This document shows, piece by piece, positions 1-12,400 of a DNA stretch of 64,000 nt; within the stretch, counting starts at the first letter, position 1, and every line of letters starts with the position of its first letter. Under the pieces are notes generated by a model. That model did no database searches, was not told the DNA's origin, and saw only the letters and a list, made by a program, of their open reading frames with translations. The stretch spans positions 1-64,000 of the forward strand of contig JAJGOT010000501.1 in assembly GCA_022457155.1 (NCBI GenBank), written 5' to 3'. The position numbers and the translations under genes are program-made. This DNA is from Cladopsammia gracilis. Lineage: Eukaryota; Cnidaria; Anthozoa; Scleractinia; Dendrophylliidae.

Positions 1-360
1 ATGTTATGCAAGAGGAATGATATAAAAATAAATAATATTTATTTGTGTGGGTTTGATGGAGGGTCTAACGTGACTTTTTTGAAGAATCAAGAATGTTTTC
101 TCTAATTTTCTATGTCAAACAAAACAGAGAGGCACGAGAAATAATGAAAATGTCCCAACTATTGATTCAATAAACAAACTCCCCACCCGCCGGATTGACA
201 GTTTGAAAATGCTGATTCGTGAGGACTGACTTAACTTGACAAATGCCTGAAAACACCCTGGGAAAATGCTCAGGCTTGGAATTGACTGACCTGTTAAGAG
301 GCAATAAAAACAGATCTATTATCATATTTGTAATTGGTTGCTTCTCTTATATTTAAAAAG

Positions 361-900
361 TGTACTGTGACATGTCTAATGGTGGCTGGACTCTCATCTC
401 CCGCTACTGAAATGATGACAGTGCTAATTGGATGCAGTCAAGCAGCAGTTGGTGGTATGACGGCCGAACAACATCTTATGGCAGCGTTACCACTACATCA
501 AACAACTATGACATGATATCACCCGCATTCTGGCTCGTTCAAGGCTATTATATCAAAATAACCCGCAGTGATGACAACTCAAACACAGTATTACTATACA
601 CAAGCAGCTGTAGTGGTGGGAGCACCTTCAGAAGCTTTATTACCGGCTACGGTAACTTTAGGTACGGTACTGTGTGGAACAGCAACAGTTGCCGTGGGTA
701 CTGTCATTCGTACTTTGGAGGACATTATTCATCCACATTGGGTTTCGGCCAAGCGTCTTGTAGCAGTAATCTTCAAAGTGGTGAGACGGATCATGGGATT
801 GTTATCACAGAGGAAAATGCCCCTCATTTTAGCTGCATCAGGATGCGATTTTAGCGATGACAGCCCTACTAACAGTTATTCTCTTAACCTGTGGATTAAG
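361..900 (+). pseudogene. Broken copy of a fibrinogen-like terminal exon
   Basis: The reading frame beginning [14 protein letters not shown] closely matches the last exon of the gene that ends at 50,892, and both follow an AG after a TTTAAA stretch. It shares the [21 protein letters not shown] and DHGI segments and the closing SLNLWIK. It is dead as written. A TGA at 408-410 replaces the serine of the intact RFSNAD segment. One base is missing just after the acceptor relative to the intact exon. About 81 nt covering the WCDW and [10 protein letters not shown] part are deleted. The last third is frameshifted, and the stop after LWIK is lost. It is probably the 3' end of an upstream tandem relative, or a lone duplicated exon. 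No other exon of that gene is visible in bases 1-360. Confidence 0.85.
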
Positions 901-1719
901 GTGATTCCCTGGTTTTGCACTGCGCATCCCTACTGCGCATAAACATTGCGACATCAGATTGAAAAAAATGGCGGCTTTTGTGAGGAAAGCCGGCCTTTCC
1001 CACGATAGAAAAGGACTCTGTGAGCGCTAGCGCAAAATCGAGCACGGTGACCCCCATTTTATACTGCATAAATTCAATCAGGAAAGTGTTCCCAACGCAA
1101 ATTTAAAAAGTGAGCAAAAATCTATGATCAGATTTTGCACAGTTTATAGAAATCCTACGAAGAAAGCCATTTTGGGTAGAGGACCGCATATCAAGCAACC
1201 GTCTAATGTTCGAGTGTTCAGTAAATTTGAAGCTTTTTGGACACGTTTTCTATGATACAGACGATTATACATACGTATAAAGTCAACTTATACGCGAAAT
1301 ATCAATATGCAGTGGAAATATTGAGCATATTAGCTTCACGCGGTTATTGCCTGAAAATGCCTTTAAACACTGTATTCGTCAGCAGTATACCACAAAAACG
1401 AGCACGGTGACCCCTCATTTTTGTTACAATTTTGGAACCTTCATGACTTGTTCAATATTTGTGCCAAGTTTCATTACAAATCTATGACAGATTCTTTTTC
1501 CAGGGAATTACCTTAAATAGTTTTTTGATTAACGAATACGGCGAAGATGATAATGATACGTAAGTGATCAAGTTTATTACAATAGAACACAAAATGAACG
1601 AATGAATGGCTTTGTTTAAGGAGGAAGTCTGATTATGCTCTTTTTGCATTTCTTTATAGAATATTATAAAATGTTAAAGAAATATTGACGACTTAAAATT
1701 AGAATTGAAGTTAAGAAAT
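901..1719. other. Non-coding spacer with a repeated GAGCACGGTGACCCC motif
   Basis: No gene is recognised here. The motif CGAGCACGGTGACCCC, followed by a T-rich stretch, occurs twice (about 1,037 and 1,396). This suggests remnants of one dispersed repeat. Confidence 0.4.
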
Positions 1720-1935
1720 AAAAGATGGCAAGCAATAACGCTTTCTTATTATTCGACAAAGCATTCTGCAGTGCAAATACGCATCAAAACGAGTGAAAAT
1801 ATGACACGTTATTGCACTCTTCTGACCGCGCGCTACGAAAAACAGTTTCAAAAACTTAGTTTTAGGAGATTATTGTCGTATAATAAACAATTTATTCAGC
1901 GAAAAGTTGTGTAATACGGCTGGGCATTTTTAATC
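1720..1935 (+). repeat. Dispersed repeat family A, copy 1
   Basis: This roughly 200-bp sequence includes TGACCGCGCGCTA, TAATAAACAATTTATTCAGC and GGCTGGGCATTTTT. It recurs in the same orientation at 2,950-3,160 and inverted at 5,560-5,745. A short open frame runs through it but is not kept in the other copies, so it is not treated as coding. Confidence 0.8.
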
Positions 1936-2079
1936 ATCAGTCAGTAGTCTAGGGTCAGAATTAGCCGCGCTACTGCGTTCCCTTTGCCTTCCGTATGCGT
2001 TCCGTGTGCCTTCCCTTAATTAATATGCATAAGGGTCTTCCTGCATATGTCACAATATGCCTTCCTGAATACTAATAAT

Positions 2080-2222
2080 CCGATATATTAAAATTCATAC
2101 TTGGCTCCGAGGCTTAGGGGAATAAAACAAAAGAAATAAATTATTCATCTCTCACCTCGATGTGATTTCTTTTGTTTTATTCCCCTAAGCCTCGGAGCCA
2201 AGTATGAATTTTAATATATCGG
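2080..2222. repeat. Perfect 58-bp inverted repeat (hairpin) with 27-nt loop
   Basis: Bases 2,080-2,137 and 2,165-2,222 are exact reverse complements over all 58 positions, with a 27-nt spacer. The arms contain TTGGCTCCGAGGCTTAGGGG. A perfect arm implies a recent origin or ongoing correction. A transcript would form a long uninterrupted duplex. No gene or terminal repeat is attached. Confidence 0.95.
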
Positions 2223-2234
2223 AATTGGTCTATT

Positions 2235-2950
2235 ACATGTGCATGCTAAAACAATAAACTCGCACTCTGTTTAAGTTCAAATAAATTTCATTATAACAAC
2301 AAAACGCATTAAGGTTTCATGAAATCATTTTGTCAACAAAAGCTCTTTTATTTAGAATAACTCAAATCCATGTACTACACAAATGATAAAGAAATCAAGA
2401 ACAAAATGTTAGAATGAAATAACTTTGCGGACGTAGCACTATAAGGCCGTATTTTTTCTCTAATCCTTTATTATTTCCATCTTGCTTTGAAAAATGTTGA
2501 ATATATAATGGCAAATAATGAATGAATGAATTACAGTCCTAAAGCTTTGTTGGCTTTTTTTGGAAGCAAAGGTTTCCTAGAAAACGATTTTACGTTTGGT
2601 TTATCTTCGTGTTCGTAAATCCACTTTATTTTACCGTTTGAATAGTTACTTAATTTAACTGGCCAATAATTTTCTCTACACCAATAAACTGGAGAACTCT
2701 AACGCGGTGGTTGTAAGGATTTCAGGAGCTGGTATATTTATATAACGCCACGTTTATCATCCAAGAAATTTATTATTCGAGGCTGTTATCGCAAATCCTT
2801 GATCATATATATATATAATAAGAGTAACTAGATAACCGTGTTTACTGTTGTGATCAAATGAGAGGTACAGGAGGGGTACAGGAGTTTTTACAACCACCAC
2901 CACCGCAATTCTATTGATTTCACCGCCACCACCACAATTCTATTGTTTTC
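2235..2950 (+). repeat. Dispersed repeat family B, copy 1
   Basis: This block matches 26,815-27,440 in order and orientation. Shared segments include AAAACGCATTAAGG, TGTCAACAAAAGCT, AAAGCTTTGTTGGCTTTTTT, CACGTTTATCATCCAAGAAA and GGGTACAGGAG followed by CACCACCACC. No coding potential is kept between the copies, so it is a non-autonomous interspersed repeat. Confidence 0.85.
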
Positions 2951-3160
2951 TCTATTTGTTATTCGACATAGCATTCAAGAGTGCAAATATGAATCAAAAC
3001 GAGTGCAAATATGACACGTTATTACACTCTTCTGACCGCGCGCTAGGAAAAACAGTTTAGAAAGCTTAGTTTTAGGAGAAGATTACTATCGTATAATAAA
3101 CAATTTATTCAGCGAAAAGATGTGTATTACGGCTGGGCATTTTTACCCGTCCGTTTTTAT
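2950..3160 (+). repeat. Dispersed repeat family A, copy 2
   Basis: This is a direct copy of 1,720-1,935 with scattered substitutions, ending in the same GGCTGGGCATTTTTA segment. It directly abuts the end of repeat family B. Confidence 0.8.
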
Positions 3161-3319
3161 TTTTTCTCACCTAAAGGCTGAATAACCCCTATGTCCCCAC
3201 ATGGACTATTTTTGGTGTATTTTAAAATAATTTTCCCCTTTTTCGTGTTAAAAAGGAATGGTTATCTGGACTAATTTACAAGGATATAAAAGAATAATAA
3301 AATGGCCGCCATTTTGGAA

Positions 3320-3560
3320 TAAGGTGTATAAAAGAACGCTACGATGATGCTTATTAGTATTTCTATAAGTATTCTGGATCAGCGATACAGTGTAGCTGTT
3401 CTGTATCAGGGTTTACAAACCTTCATTTTAGGGGCAGTTTCAGTATTTTGACCTTTTTTTTGATAACATTTTGATACCTTTACTTATTTACAAAATAACT
3501 AAAACGGAAGAAAGGAAGAAAAATGAAATCAAGCAATTCTTGAAAGAGAAACAAATTTTG
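3320..3560 (+). repeat. Dispersed repeat family C, copy 1
   Basis: It matches 54,385-54,640, with shared segments such as GTATAAAAGAACGCTA/AAAAGAACACTAGCG, GTGTAGCTGTTCTGTAT, ACTTATTTACAAAATAA and AAAACGG. An open frame at 3,471-3,659 falls inside it and is not regarded as a gene. Confidence 0.75.
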
Positions 3561-4059
3561 TCTGTTCCCATAGAACTTGAAAAAGTTGTGTTACGTTTCT
3601 TTCAAGTTTCAGTGAATTCAGAGAAACTCATTGAAAGTTTTGGTACAGTTGGGTGGTAATTTATCACAACACTAGCCTATTATTTTTCGGTTTCGGTTAA
3701 CGCAAAAGCATTTTTCGAATTGAAACTAAATTTCCGTGACACTGCTTCTTTAAATTTTCATTTATTTTGTATTGTCCTTACGAATTCTCAATGATTTTCA
3801 TAACTATAATTAATTTCGCGACTAAAATAACATAATGACGCAACTAGTTTTATCTACACAAGCAAACTTAAGATATTATGGTTTAAAGATGTGTGTAAAT
3901 ATAAAATGATAAAAGGAACAAATCGCCTTCAGGTTAAATGTGTTCTACCTTCCAATTTGCAACTTAAACAAATAACTAGAAAGGTCCGAAAATTAACGTA
4001 AATTTCGGGTAGCCGTTACTTTCGGTTACTTTTGTTGTTGTACTGGGTCCGAATCTGTG

Positions 4060-4262
4060 ACATCAGTGTTTACGAAAATATCCGTTTACGCTGTCCACAC
4101 GTAAACGGGTAAACGGCGTTTTCGAAAATATCCACTTTGTAGAGCGTTTTCGAAAATATCCGTTTAGGGTGACCGTTTTCATCGTTTACGTGTGGACGGG
4201 AGGCCTAAACGCATAAAAAAAATGCGTTTACGAACGTAAACGTATACGTGTGGACGGGGCCT
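4060..4262. repeat. hAT-like MITE remnant rich in CGTTTTCGAAAATATCC
   Basis: The unit CGAAAATATCC occurs three times, mixed with forward and reverse CGTAAACG and CGTGTGGACGGGGCC. Ends that read like GGCCCCGTCCACACGTA are common in non-autonomous hAT elements. Only the right end is clear, so the left boundary is a guess. Confidence 0.5.
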
Positions 4263-4949
4263 AAAATCATGTTTCAGAGGGCTAAAGTGTGCTTGATTTT
4301 GTGGCTAAAGCGTGTTTGATATGGGGGCTAATTTTATACACGGAGCTAAATAGCTAGGATGGCTCAACGATTGTTAATGACATATCCACTGCACAGCATG
4401 CATGAGCCCTTAGCTCATGTAAAATTGAACTTTTGCTTAGATTTATACCGCTACTGGCGGAAAACGCCGTAACTGGAATGAATTTAAATTCGAATTATAG
4501 CGAATAACAAAAGATCATTCATATTTTTTAAAATATCAAACCTCTGAAATGGCTAATGCGTTAAAATTGAGACATCATATGGGAATATTATCGAACGGTG
4601 TTCACTTTATGCATCAGACACAGGCAAAACAATTTCTCGTAAGAATGAACTTTGCAAAAGTTGTAGGTGAAAGAACTATAACACGTCAGTTTAACTAACT
4701 ACCGTAACCTTTTGAAATAGTACGGTAAGTTTGGTTAAATACTAAGTAAAAAAAGAAAAAAATTCTGGGTTAACTTAAAAATGATGTAGTGCGTTCACGA
4801 AGTAGTAAACGAAAGCAAACCGTTCTCTACGGGGAGTTTTTCTAGCTCGCGCGACAAGGTTTTGATTCTTTTTTCGCCCTGTTCTAATCTCCCTCGCCCC
4901 GACTAACTGCCCATGGGTGTCCGAGGATTACAGCATGCAAGGAAACGAG

Positions 4950-5350
4950 ATGCTTAAGAATACACTTAGTGTGCGTAAGGAAGCGAGATGTTTTGCTTCG
5001 TGGAAGCGAGACATTTCGCTTTTCGTCCACACAATACATGAATACACTTACTATGCGCAATGAAGCGAGATGTTTCGCTTCCTACCCCCCAAAAGTGGTG
5101 GAAGAGATATGTTTTGCTTAATTCTTTTCCACACGTGAATATATTTATTGTACGCAAAGAAGCGACATATTTCGCTTCCTACCCCCCTATAACAGTAGAA
5201 GCGAGACATTTGATTGAAATAGAGACTTTAATTATCATTAGTTCTTATTATTTCGCTTCTTGTCCACATAATATATGTATGCACTTATTGTGGTCAAGGA
5301 AAGCAAGCTGTTTCGCTTCCTCATATTTTGTTCTTATTGTGTGGAATGGT
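4950..5350. repeat. Degenerate tandem repeat with palindromic GAAGCGA core
   Basis: At least four copies of a spaced unit occur. Each has an AATACACTTANTGTGCGCAA-like lead followed by GAAGCGAGATGTTTCGCTTC, which is itself an imperfect inverted repeat. Lead segments begin near 4,959, 5,041, 5,137 and 5,278, so spacing is irregular (about 80-140 bp). Two opposing open frames here are by-products of the repeat. Confidence 0.75.
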
Positions 5351-5474
5351 AGTTAATTTTTTCTCTTCTTATCGCCCTTTAGCACTAAAAGCGATATGTT
5401 TAGCTTCTACGCGCACATATAGGAACGCACAGTTTAGTAACAAAACACGATATAATAAATAGAGGTTACTCAAC

Positions 5475-5577
5475 GTGAGCGTAATACGGCTGAGTATTTT
5501 TACGAGTCAGTTTTTATTTTTCGTGCCTTTAGGCGAGAAAAAAATTAAAACTGACGAGTAAAAATGCCCAGCCGTGT
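5475..5577. repeat. Short foldback joined to repeat family A
   Basis: CGGCTGAGTATTTTTACGAG near 5,488 pairs with ACGAGTAAAAATGCCCAGCC near 5,551, around a central GCCTTTAGGC. The right arm runs into the inverted family A copy. This suggests that family A is an inverted-repeat element. Confidence 0.7.
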
Positions 5578-5745
5578 TTCACAGCTTTTATTTTTCGACA
5601 GTAATATTCTCCTAAAACTGAGCTTTTGAAGCTGTTTTTCCTAGCGCCCGTTCAGAAGAGTGTAATAACGTGTCATTAGTTTCCACTCGTTTTTTATGCG
5701 TATTTGCACTCTATAATGCTATGTCTAATAATAAAAGAAATTATT
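5560..5745 (-). repeat. Dispersed repeat family A, copy 3 (inverted)
   Basis: Read on the minus strand, this matches the copies at 1,720 and 2,950. It includes the TGACACGTTATTACACTCTTCTG-type segment and the AAAATGCCCAGCC end. Confidence 0.75.
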
Positions 5746-6263
5746 CTGCATATTATGATAAAAACAAACTGCTTTCCCACAGAACGCATTAGTGATCTAT
5801 AAATAACAAAGCAGCTGCTCAAATTTATATTCATATACTGGTTGTGATCGAAACGTGATTATGTTCCACAGATTAAGTGCGAGTGTTCATGTCCGCTAGA
5901 CCATGGACACAATGAAGAAATACCTTCTTGAATTCGGCTTTGTTTATCAACTGTAAATATTTACTTTCTTTACGCAGCCGTTGTTTGTGTCGTCAAATAA
6001 CAGCTGCGTAGAAGAAATGGGCTTAAACTTTCAGGCATAAGGTTGCATAATCTTTTTGGCCTTTTTTTTGCAAATTGCTATTAAACTGAAAAAAAGCCTT
6101 AAGATAACGTGTATTTCATAATTAATCGACCGGGCCGTGGGAAAGCAGATACCACGCAGCTCTTTACAACTTCTAATTTCATTGGACCTGGATATCACGC
6201 AGCTCTATTGTTTTTAGGGCTGGGGTCCATTGTTGTGTTTTTTGTTCTATTGTTTTCTCGGCA

Positions 6264-6963
6264 AATCAGAGAAGACCTTGTAAGAGCTGCGTACTGCTGG
6301 GAAAGAGTAATAAAGGAAGCCGCTAGACTAGATGTAATAAGGTTGAGCAATGCTAAGCAAGAATTTTTTCCGGGTTCAGGTTCTGGAAGAATTTTTTTTA
6401 TCACATTAAGCTTGTGCGAGGTTATTTTCGTTGGCTTTTGCAATGGTAAATCAAATTTGTCAAAAATTAACGCACTTCATCGTACGTCTGCAGAATACGG
6501 TTGCTCATCTCGACAACTTTGCAGAAAAAGGTTGTTGGCAAAAAACCTGTTCTGCTGTAGCATTTGAGAGCAGCGTCAGAAAATTGTGATATTTAAAATA
6601 TATCCCGTGGCGAAATCAGAGAAGACCTTGTAAGAGCTGCGCACTGCTGGGAAAGAATAATGAAAGCAAGCCGCTAGACTAGATGTAATAAGGTTGAGCA
6701 ATTCTTAGCAAGAATTTTTTCCGGTTTCAGGTTCTGGAAGAATTATTTATCACATTAAGCTTATGCAAGGTTATTTTCGTTGGCTTTTGCAATGGTAAAT
6801 CGTATTTGTCAAAAATTAACGCACTTCATCGTACGTCTGCAGGATACGGTTGCTCATCTCGACAACTTTGCAGAAAAAGGTTGTTGGCAAAAAAAACTGT
6901 TCTGCTGTAGCATTTGTGAACAGCGTCAGAAAATTGTTGATATTTAAAATATACCCCGTGGCG
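6264..6963 (+). repeat. 350-bp tandem duplication
   Basis: GAGAAGACCTTGTAAGAGCT recurs exactly 350 bases apart (about 6,269 and 6,619). The match continues through GCCGCTAGACTAGATGTAAT to TATTTAAAATAT and CCCGTGGCGA in both halves. The open frames at 6,109-6,567 and 6,850-7,047 cross it in different frames with no preserved protein, so I do not call a gene. Confidence 0.9.
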
Positions 6964-7047
6964 ATCATCTACGCAACACCTATGGCCCTGCTCACATCCT
7001 GCATTTGGGATAAATTTGAATTAAATGCGTCGCTTAAACTTGGCTGA

Positions 7048-7677
7048 GTGACCTTACTGATTAAATTCTATATTCTCAAAGTAAGTACGGGACTTAATAC
7101 TATATCATTTTAAATTTGTCTGTAATTTCCCTGCTTACTTCCGTGTCGCTGAAATCCTAGATTCTCTCAAACTTCTAACCGGTAATAATTAATGAGAATA
7201 TTTTTCTTGGTCAATTGAATGGATAGCTCTTTAAACGGAAGAAAGATGCCAAATTTCGTCAGAAGTATCTACGCACAAGAAGCACACAAGTTAGAACCCT
7301 TGGAACTGTACAAGAATGGGGGTTTTCCGGTGCGTCCAGCTGGTAGCTACGATTCTATTTTTTTGCTCTCTTCCCATTTTGGCTGAAGGTAAGACTAGTG
7401 CAGAACTGTTTTTGCCTAACCAAAAGTTAATTATTCATGTGAATGAATGCAATGAATTTTAACTGTAACAAGCGGTTTAAACATTGCACACACCTCTTAG
7501 TGACAAAATGGATAACTAACCACGTTACATATGGACGTTTTTTCCTCATATACGATTGGCATACCTAGATATGAACTGATTTTATTTTCAGTTTTGTTAG
7601 TGTCCATGGTTTGCAATTGTGGCCGTTTGCGAGGGCCATCGATTAGTATATCTTCGCGACTCGGACAATTTCTTCAG

Positions 7678-7715
<38 letters not shown>

Positions 7716-9059
7716 GAGGGAACATGCGATTACTTGTTTATAACATAGCAGGTAAAATTATAGGGAAACCTTTCAGACTTTTTTAGAGTCACTCAGACTT
7801 GAAACTACCCGAAGTGAAAATACTCTCTCGCAAATTGACAAGAAAAACTTTTCAACTCACTGTGGTTGAATAAATTTCTAATCGGTCAAAGATACATTTG
7901 GCTGTTATGTACATCTGGAGAACATAGCCTAATTTTTATCGATAAAAGACACTTTACGACAAAAATAAAGCAAGTTTTTATTTAAGCGTACCTGTGTTTG
8001 AAGTTTTTGCCGCTTTGATAACAACACTGAACAAATCGCGAGTTCAAACTTGCTTGCACGTTTGGCAATTTAATTGCTTTCTTTCCCTTTTTGAGCCTTA
8101 TTCTTTCTCCTGTTAAACGTATATTGTCCCTTTCAGCAAAATCTTTCAAAGTTCTTTACTTTGGTCCGCAGAAATCCGCATATATTCAATGAAGTGATGG
8201 AATTTTAAAACCTTTTGCCGCCATGAATGAATTTCTTCGAGGTCTTCAACGTCGCAAACTGGCCTGCAGGCGCCTGGTTAATCCACGTTTTAACACAAAT
8301 AATCGCTTCCTGTTTGGCGTAAAATGCTGTTATTCACCTGTAGAATTTCTTTCTTACGTATCATCCGATTTGCTTCTTTTTTTATCGAAAAATCCCCGGC
8401 GAAACATGCGAGTGCTCCGTTTGTAAATTTTCTTCAAAATCCCGCTAAGCCAACTGAATGCAACGAGAACGACGCGTTCAACCAATCACAAAGTGAGAAA
8501 TGTTTATGCTCGACCAATCGGGATCAAGTAATCATGTCCTCTTGATTACCAAAAGTGCCATCGTGGTTAAGGAAAAATGCCCTCTGTCTCAGCCAATCAG
8601 CATTCAGTAATTTTGCCCGCTATGTTATAAAACAACGTGATGAAACGTGGCTGCCATTTCTAATTTTTTCTTGTGGCATTAAACTAATCGTTGTTGTGAT
8701 AATCTGAAAATAGAGAGATTTAATTATCTTTACTTTTCCTCGAATCGTTAAATAAATCCACTAAAACAAAGAATAAAAAAATAATTCACATGTTCATGAC
8801 AAACGCGAAAATATAAACTTTCACGTAGAAACGGCAAACGGCCGACAGACGACAAAAGTTGGTTTTGCCGTTCGCGGGAAAAACAAACGCGATGCAATCT
8901 CTTTACTATCGTGTCATTCCTGAATTTCACATGATGCTCAGTTCCTAGTTTGAATTTCGCGGAGCTATCAAACATAAATTACGCCGAGCGGATAATTTTC
9001 TAGGTTTCAAACACGCTTATTATTCTATTAATTTAATATCTTTTAAATTTTTGTTTAAG
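7048..9059. other. Upstream region of the lectin gene, no confident exon
   Basis: The missing 5' exons of the lectin gene should lie here or further upstream, but only one weak signal-peptide candidate is seen (7,531). Several short open frames (8,223, 8,324 and 8,748 on the minus strand) have no recognisable domain and overlap each other. I see no clear repeat or promoter element. Confidence 0.4.
7531..7692 (+). other. Candidate signal-peptide exon (weak)
   Basis: An ATG frame here has a hydrophobic run (LILFSVLLVSMVC) followed by small residues, as in a cleaved secretory signal. A possible GT donor follows at 7,693. The lectin gene needs an upstream signal peptide, which makes this position attractive. 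However, this donor would leave phase 0, whereas the exon at 9,060 needs phase 1, so at least one more exon would be required. The frame may be chance. Confidence 0.2.
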
Positions 9060-9418
9060 GAAAAAATCTGCTCCAACATGGAAAGGTCAATTTTACCATG
9101 GCATCTCCGAACTTACTTCATTGCACAACTGTGCAATACCCTCAGGTATTCTCCAGGTCTGGAAATATTCGTGTTCTTGCATCAATCAGCCATGAAAACG
9201 ATCCGCACAGTGTCCACGATTCAGCAGTTGTGTGGACAACAGGCGTGACGCAAAACAGTTTTCGTGTTTGCGTGTTGGAGTCGGGGCTTGGTACAAATGG
9301 ATCCACCGTCGTGAACTGGATTGCGTTTCGTGACACGCCATCAGGCGCTCTTGGCGGCACCGCCTCATTCAATGCATTCACCAGCGGAACGAAGTGTGAA
9401 AGAGTTCATTTTGCAAAG
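9060..9418 (+). CDS. Exon: H-type lectin repeat 1
   Basis: The acceptor TTTGTTTAAG precedes 9,060 and the donor GTATGG follows 9,418. The exon enters in phase 1 and leaves in phase 0. It has the H-lectin pattern: VLASISHEN, a [17 protein letters not shown] strand pair, VNWIAF, and a closing cysteine before VHFAK. It corresponds to exon 17,424-17,803 in the second lectin block. Confidence 0.85.
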
Positions 9419-12400
9419 GTATGGATCTGATTTAGTGATGTTTCCTTTATTCCAGTTTAATACAATTACTCGATCGTCTTTAAACGTAAAAACGGGGCTT
9501 TCTCTGAATTTGTGATAACTTTTGAAGATACAATCTGTCCACTTGGCACATGCACACGGACCTTTTCTTCACTCTGTATTTCTACCGACTGAACACGATA
9601 CATAAACGTTCCCATTTTAAATTGTACGAGCGCATTTTCAACTATTAGCTTATATTGGAACTGTTTGGATCCAGATCATTGCAAAATATCTAAAGTATAC
9701 AGCAGAAGCTAACAAGCGCTTTTTAATGAAATTGACAACACTACTTTTTCAGCAAAGAATACAAGTGCATTTTTCATATTTTGCATATAATTTTACCAGC
9801 GCTTTTTCATAAATTTGGTTATATTGGTACTTTTGGGTTACAGATCATTTTTTTGAGCATTTTTTTTTATTAAATGAATACCAGCACATTTTTAAGCAAC
9901 ATAATACACTTCTTTTTCAGCAAATGAATACCAACGCACTTTCAACAACTTTTTCTTTTACGAAAGCATTTTTCACGGCAACTCTGAAAATCTAAGTGGG
10001 AAAATTTCGTGACACCAAATTCTGAGAAAATTTCGGACGACAATAAACAAAATGCACAAGCGCATTTTTACCAGAGTGGATTTTTCAACGCAATTTAACA
10101 AGATGATTTTACCAACGCAAAAATCCGTCTGATATTGAAACATCCGTTGAAAATATTATGGAAAACTATAAACAAAATTTACGAGCGCAGGAATATTCAT
10201 ATGAAAACATTTTATGACAAACGTTATGGAAATTATTTTATTAAAACAATCATGCGTGACACTGGAGTTTCCCAACAAAAAAAAAATGAGTAATCAATTT
10301 GGTATTGTTTCAAGGTAATATGTAAATATTGAGTAAACTTTTCCACAAAACTTTATACAGACACTTACTCAAAAGTTTACTCAAGATTTTACTCAAGATA
10401 AAGGGACTTACCTTAGAAAACAAATCATCAATTTAGTATTGTGTTTTTTAGCAACCACGACTGGTGACTTACAAATATAAAGACCGACACAGTCGAGGAG
10501 CATTTATTTTGTATATTTTTTCCTAAATTTTAAACTATAAGCTTTTTATTAAATGAATGTGGTGAACCTGAAAAATCAAAAATATCAGTCACAATTATAT
10601 TATTTTCTGACGAAGATTCTAAGACATTTTCCATCAAATACGTGAATACATCTTTCTTAATGGTAGGTGAAGTGATGCGTGATTCATTAACATATTTGTA
10701 ATATTCATCTGTTAATTGAAGGACTATATATCCTATATCTGTTTTATCAATTTTATTTTGTGTAAGGTCATATGCAATATCAGCTTTCTTTTTATCTTGT
10801 GCGTCAATATATCTTTTATTCATTACATCATTCATATACTAAATAACCACCAGTAAAATCACTACAGCTAAATTGACTATCATAGGATATTTTAAAGCAT
10901 CATAGAAAATATTTTTTTTTTCCCAAATTTATTATCATCCACGTATTTTTTAGTTACAGCGTCTTGATGTTGGGCTTGATAAATTGATTATCTTATGATT
11001 ATCAGTATTTAAATGATTGACTTGGTTGAAGGCTATTTACATTCTGTTTAGTTACCGCGTCTTGATTGATGTTGATTCTTTAAGATTAACAAGAGGCTCC
11101 AAGCAGCCTTTACTCATGCGCATGCGTAAGAAAATTTTATGATATATTTTAAACATGATAAGGAGATGTCCGACATGGAGAAGAGTTACTCCTTTCATTC
11201 AGTCATCGTTCCTGAAAACCACGTTGTTTACTATTGAATGTTGTGGACATGAAAGCTGTACCACAATGAAGCCAGTGATTTTTCTAAGTCTTATATACAC
11301 CAAACGTGAACATAGTAATGTATGTAGGGTTGTAGGAGATTCTGTCGTGACACCTAAGTAACGCTCTTTTACCGGAAGTGAGAGTAGCCGGAAGTCACTA
11401 AACAGGAAGTGTAAATGGCAAAGACGTCAACCGGAAAGGCACAATTTAAAATATGCGTGCATAAATTTGCATGCAAAATCGTGACACAAAAAATAAAAAT
11501 AATAATAATAAAAATAATAACAAGAAAAACGGAGCCGAAACCTTACCTCATGCCGCTTAGCGCATGAGTAACTAGTCTCTTATTTTGCATATGATAATTA
11601 TTATCATCAGTTAACTGAAAACCAACAATTTTTTTTTTTTTTACAATAGGCAATCCTCATTCACCTTTATTTTTTCTTGCTTTCTGATATATTGAACTAG
11701 AAGATTCCAATAGACCATTATATATTAACATCTATATGTGGCATGATTCCGGTTTTGACGTATTGATTTGTTACATGTATTATGGATTTTAATTGTTAGA
11801 CGTATACTGTTTGAATACGACATTTTATATTAATATATTATATATCTTCATAAACGTTCTTCTTTGTTAGAATTTCCTCAGCTTATCAATATATAAATAC
11901 GAATATGGATCTTTTGTTGCTTTCATGTATTTGCCCTAATTGTCTGTATTATTCAATAATACAAAATACAAAATACAAAAATGTGAACAATTCAAACGGG
12001 TATCTTTCGGTATTTTGATGACAACTTTGTGAAAGGTTAATAACACTCAAATTTGTATGTCCACCCTCTAATGAAATATCAATCAATGGCTTTTGATTCT
12101 TTACACATTGAAATGAAATCATCGAATATAACATTTTTTTGATTTTCACTATCTAATCCATTCACTGGAAAAATTTCGTCATAAGAAGCTTCAATAATAT
12201 TATAACCCTGATCTTTGTTAACTGATTCAAACATTTTTTAGCTTATTTTGATTGTTGGATTGTCATACATTTTTTGCATAAAAATATATTTTATCATAGT
12301 ACAATAACCGACATATCATATCTAACAGTACCTGAAGGAGCACAAATTAGCAGTCTAAAGCATCGATTTGGCATAAATGGAATTATGTAATGTTTGTAAT

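Noticed and set aside
6109..6567. 152-residue open frame with a hydrophobic segment, possible membrane protein
   Set aside because: It crosses the start of a 350-bp tandem duplication, and the second copy does not keep the frame. No domain is recognised.
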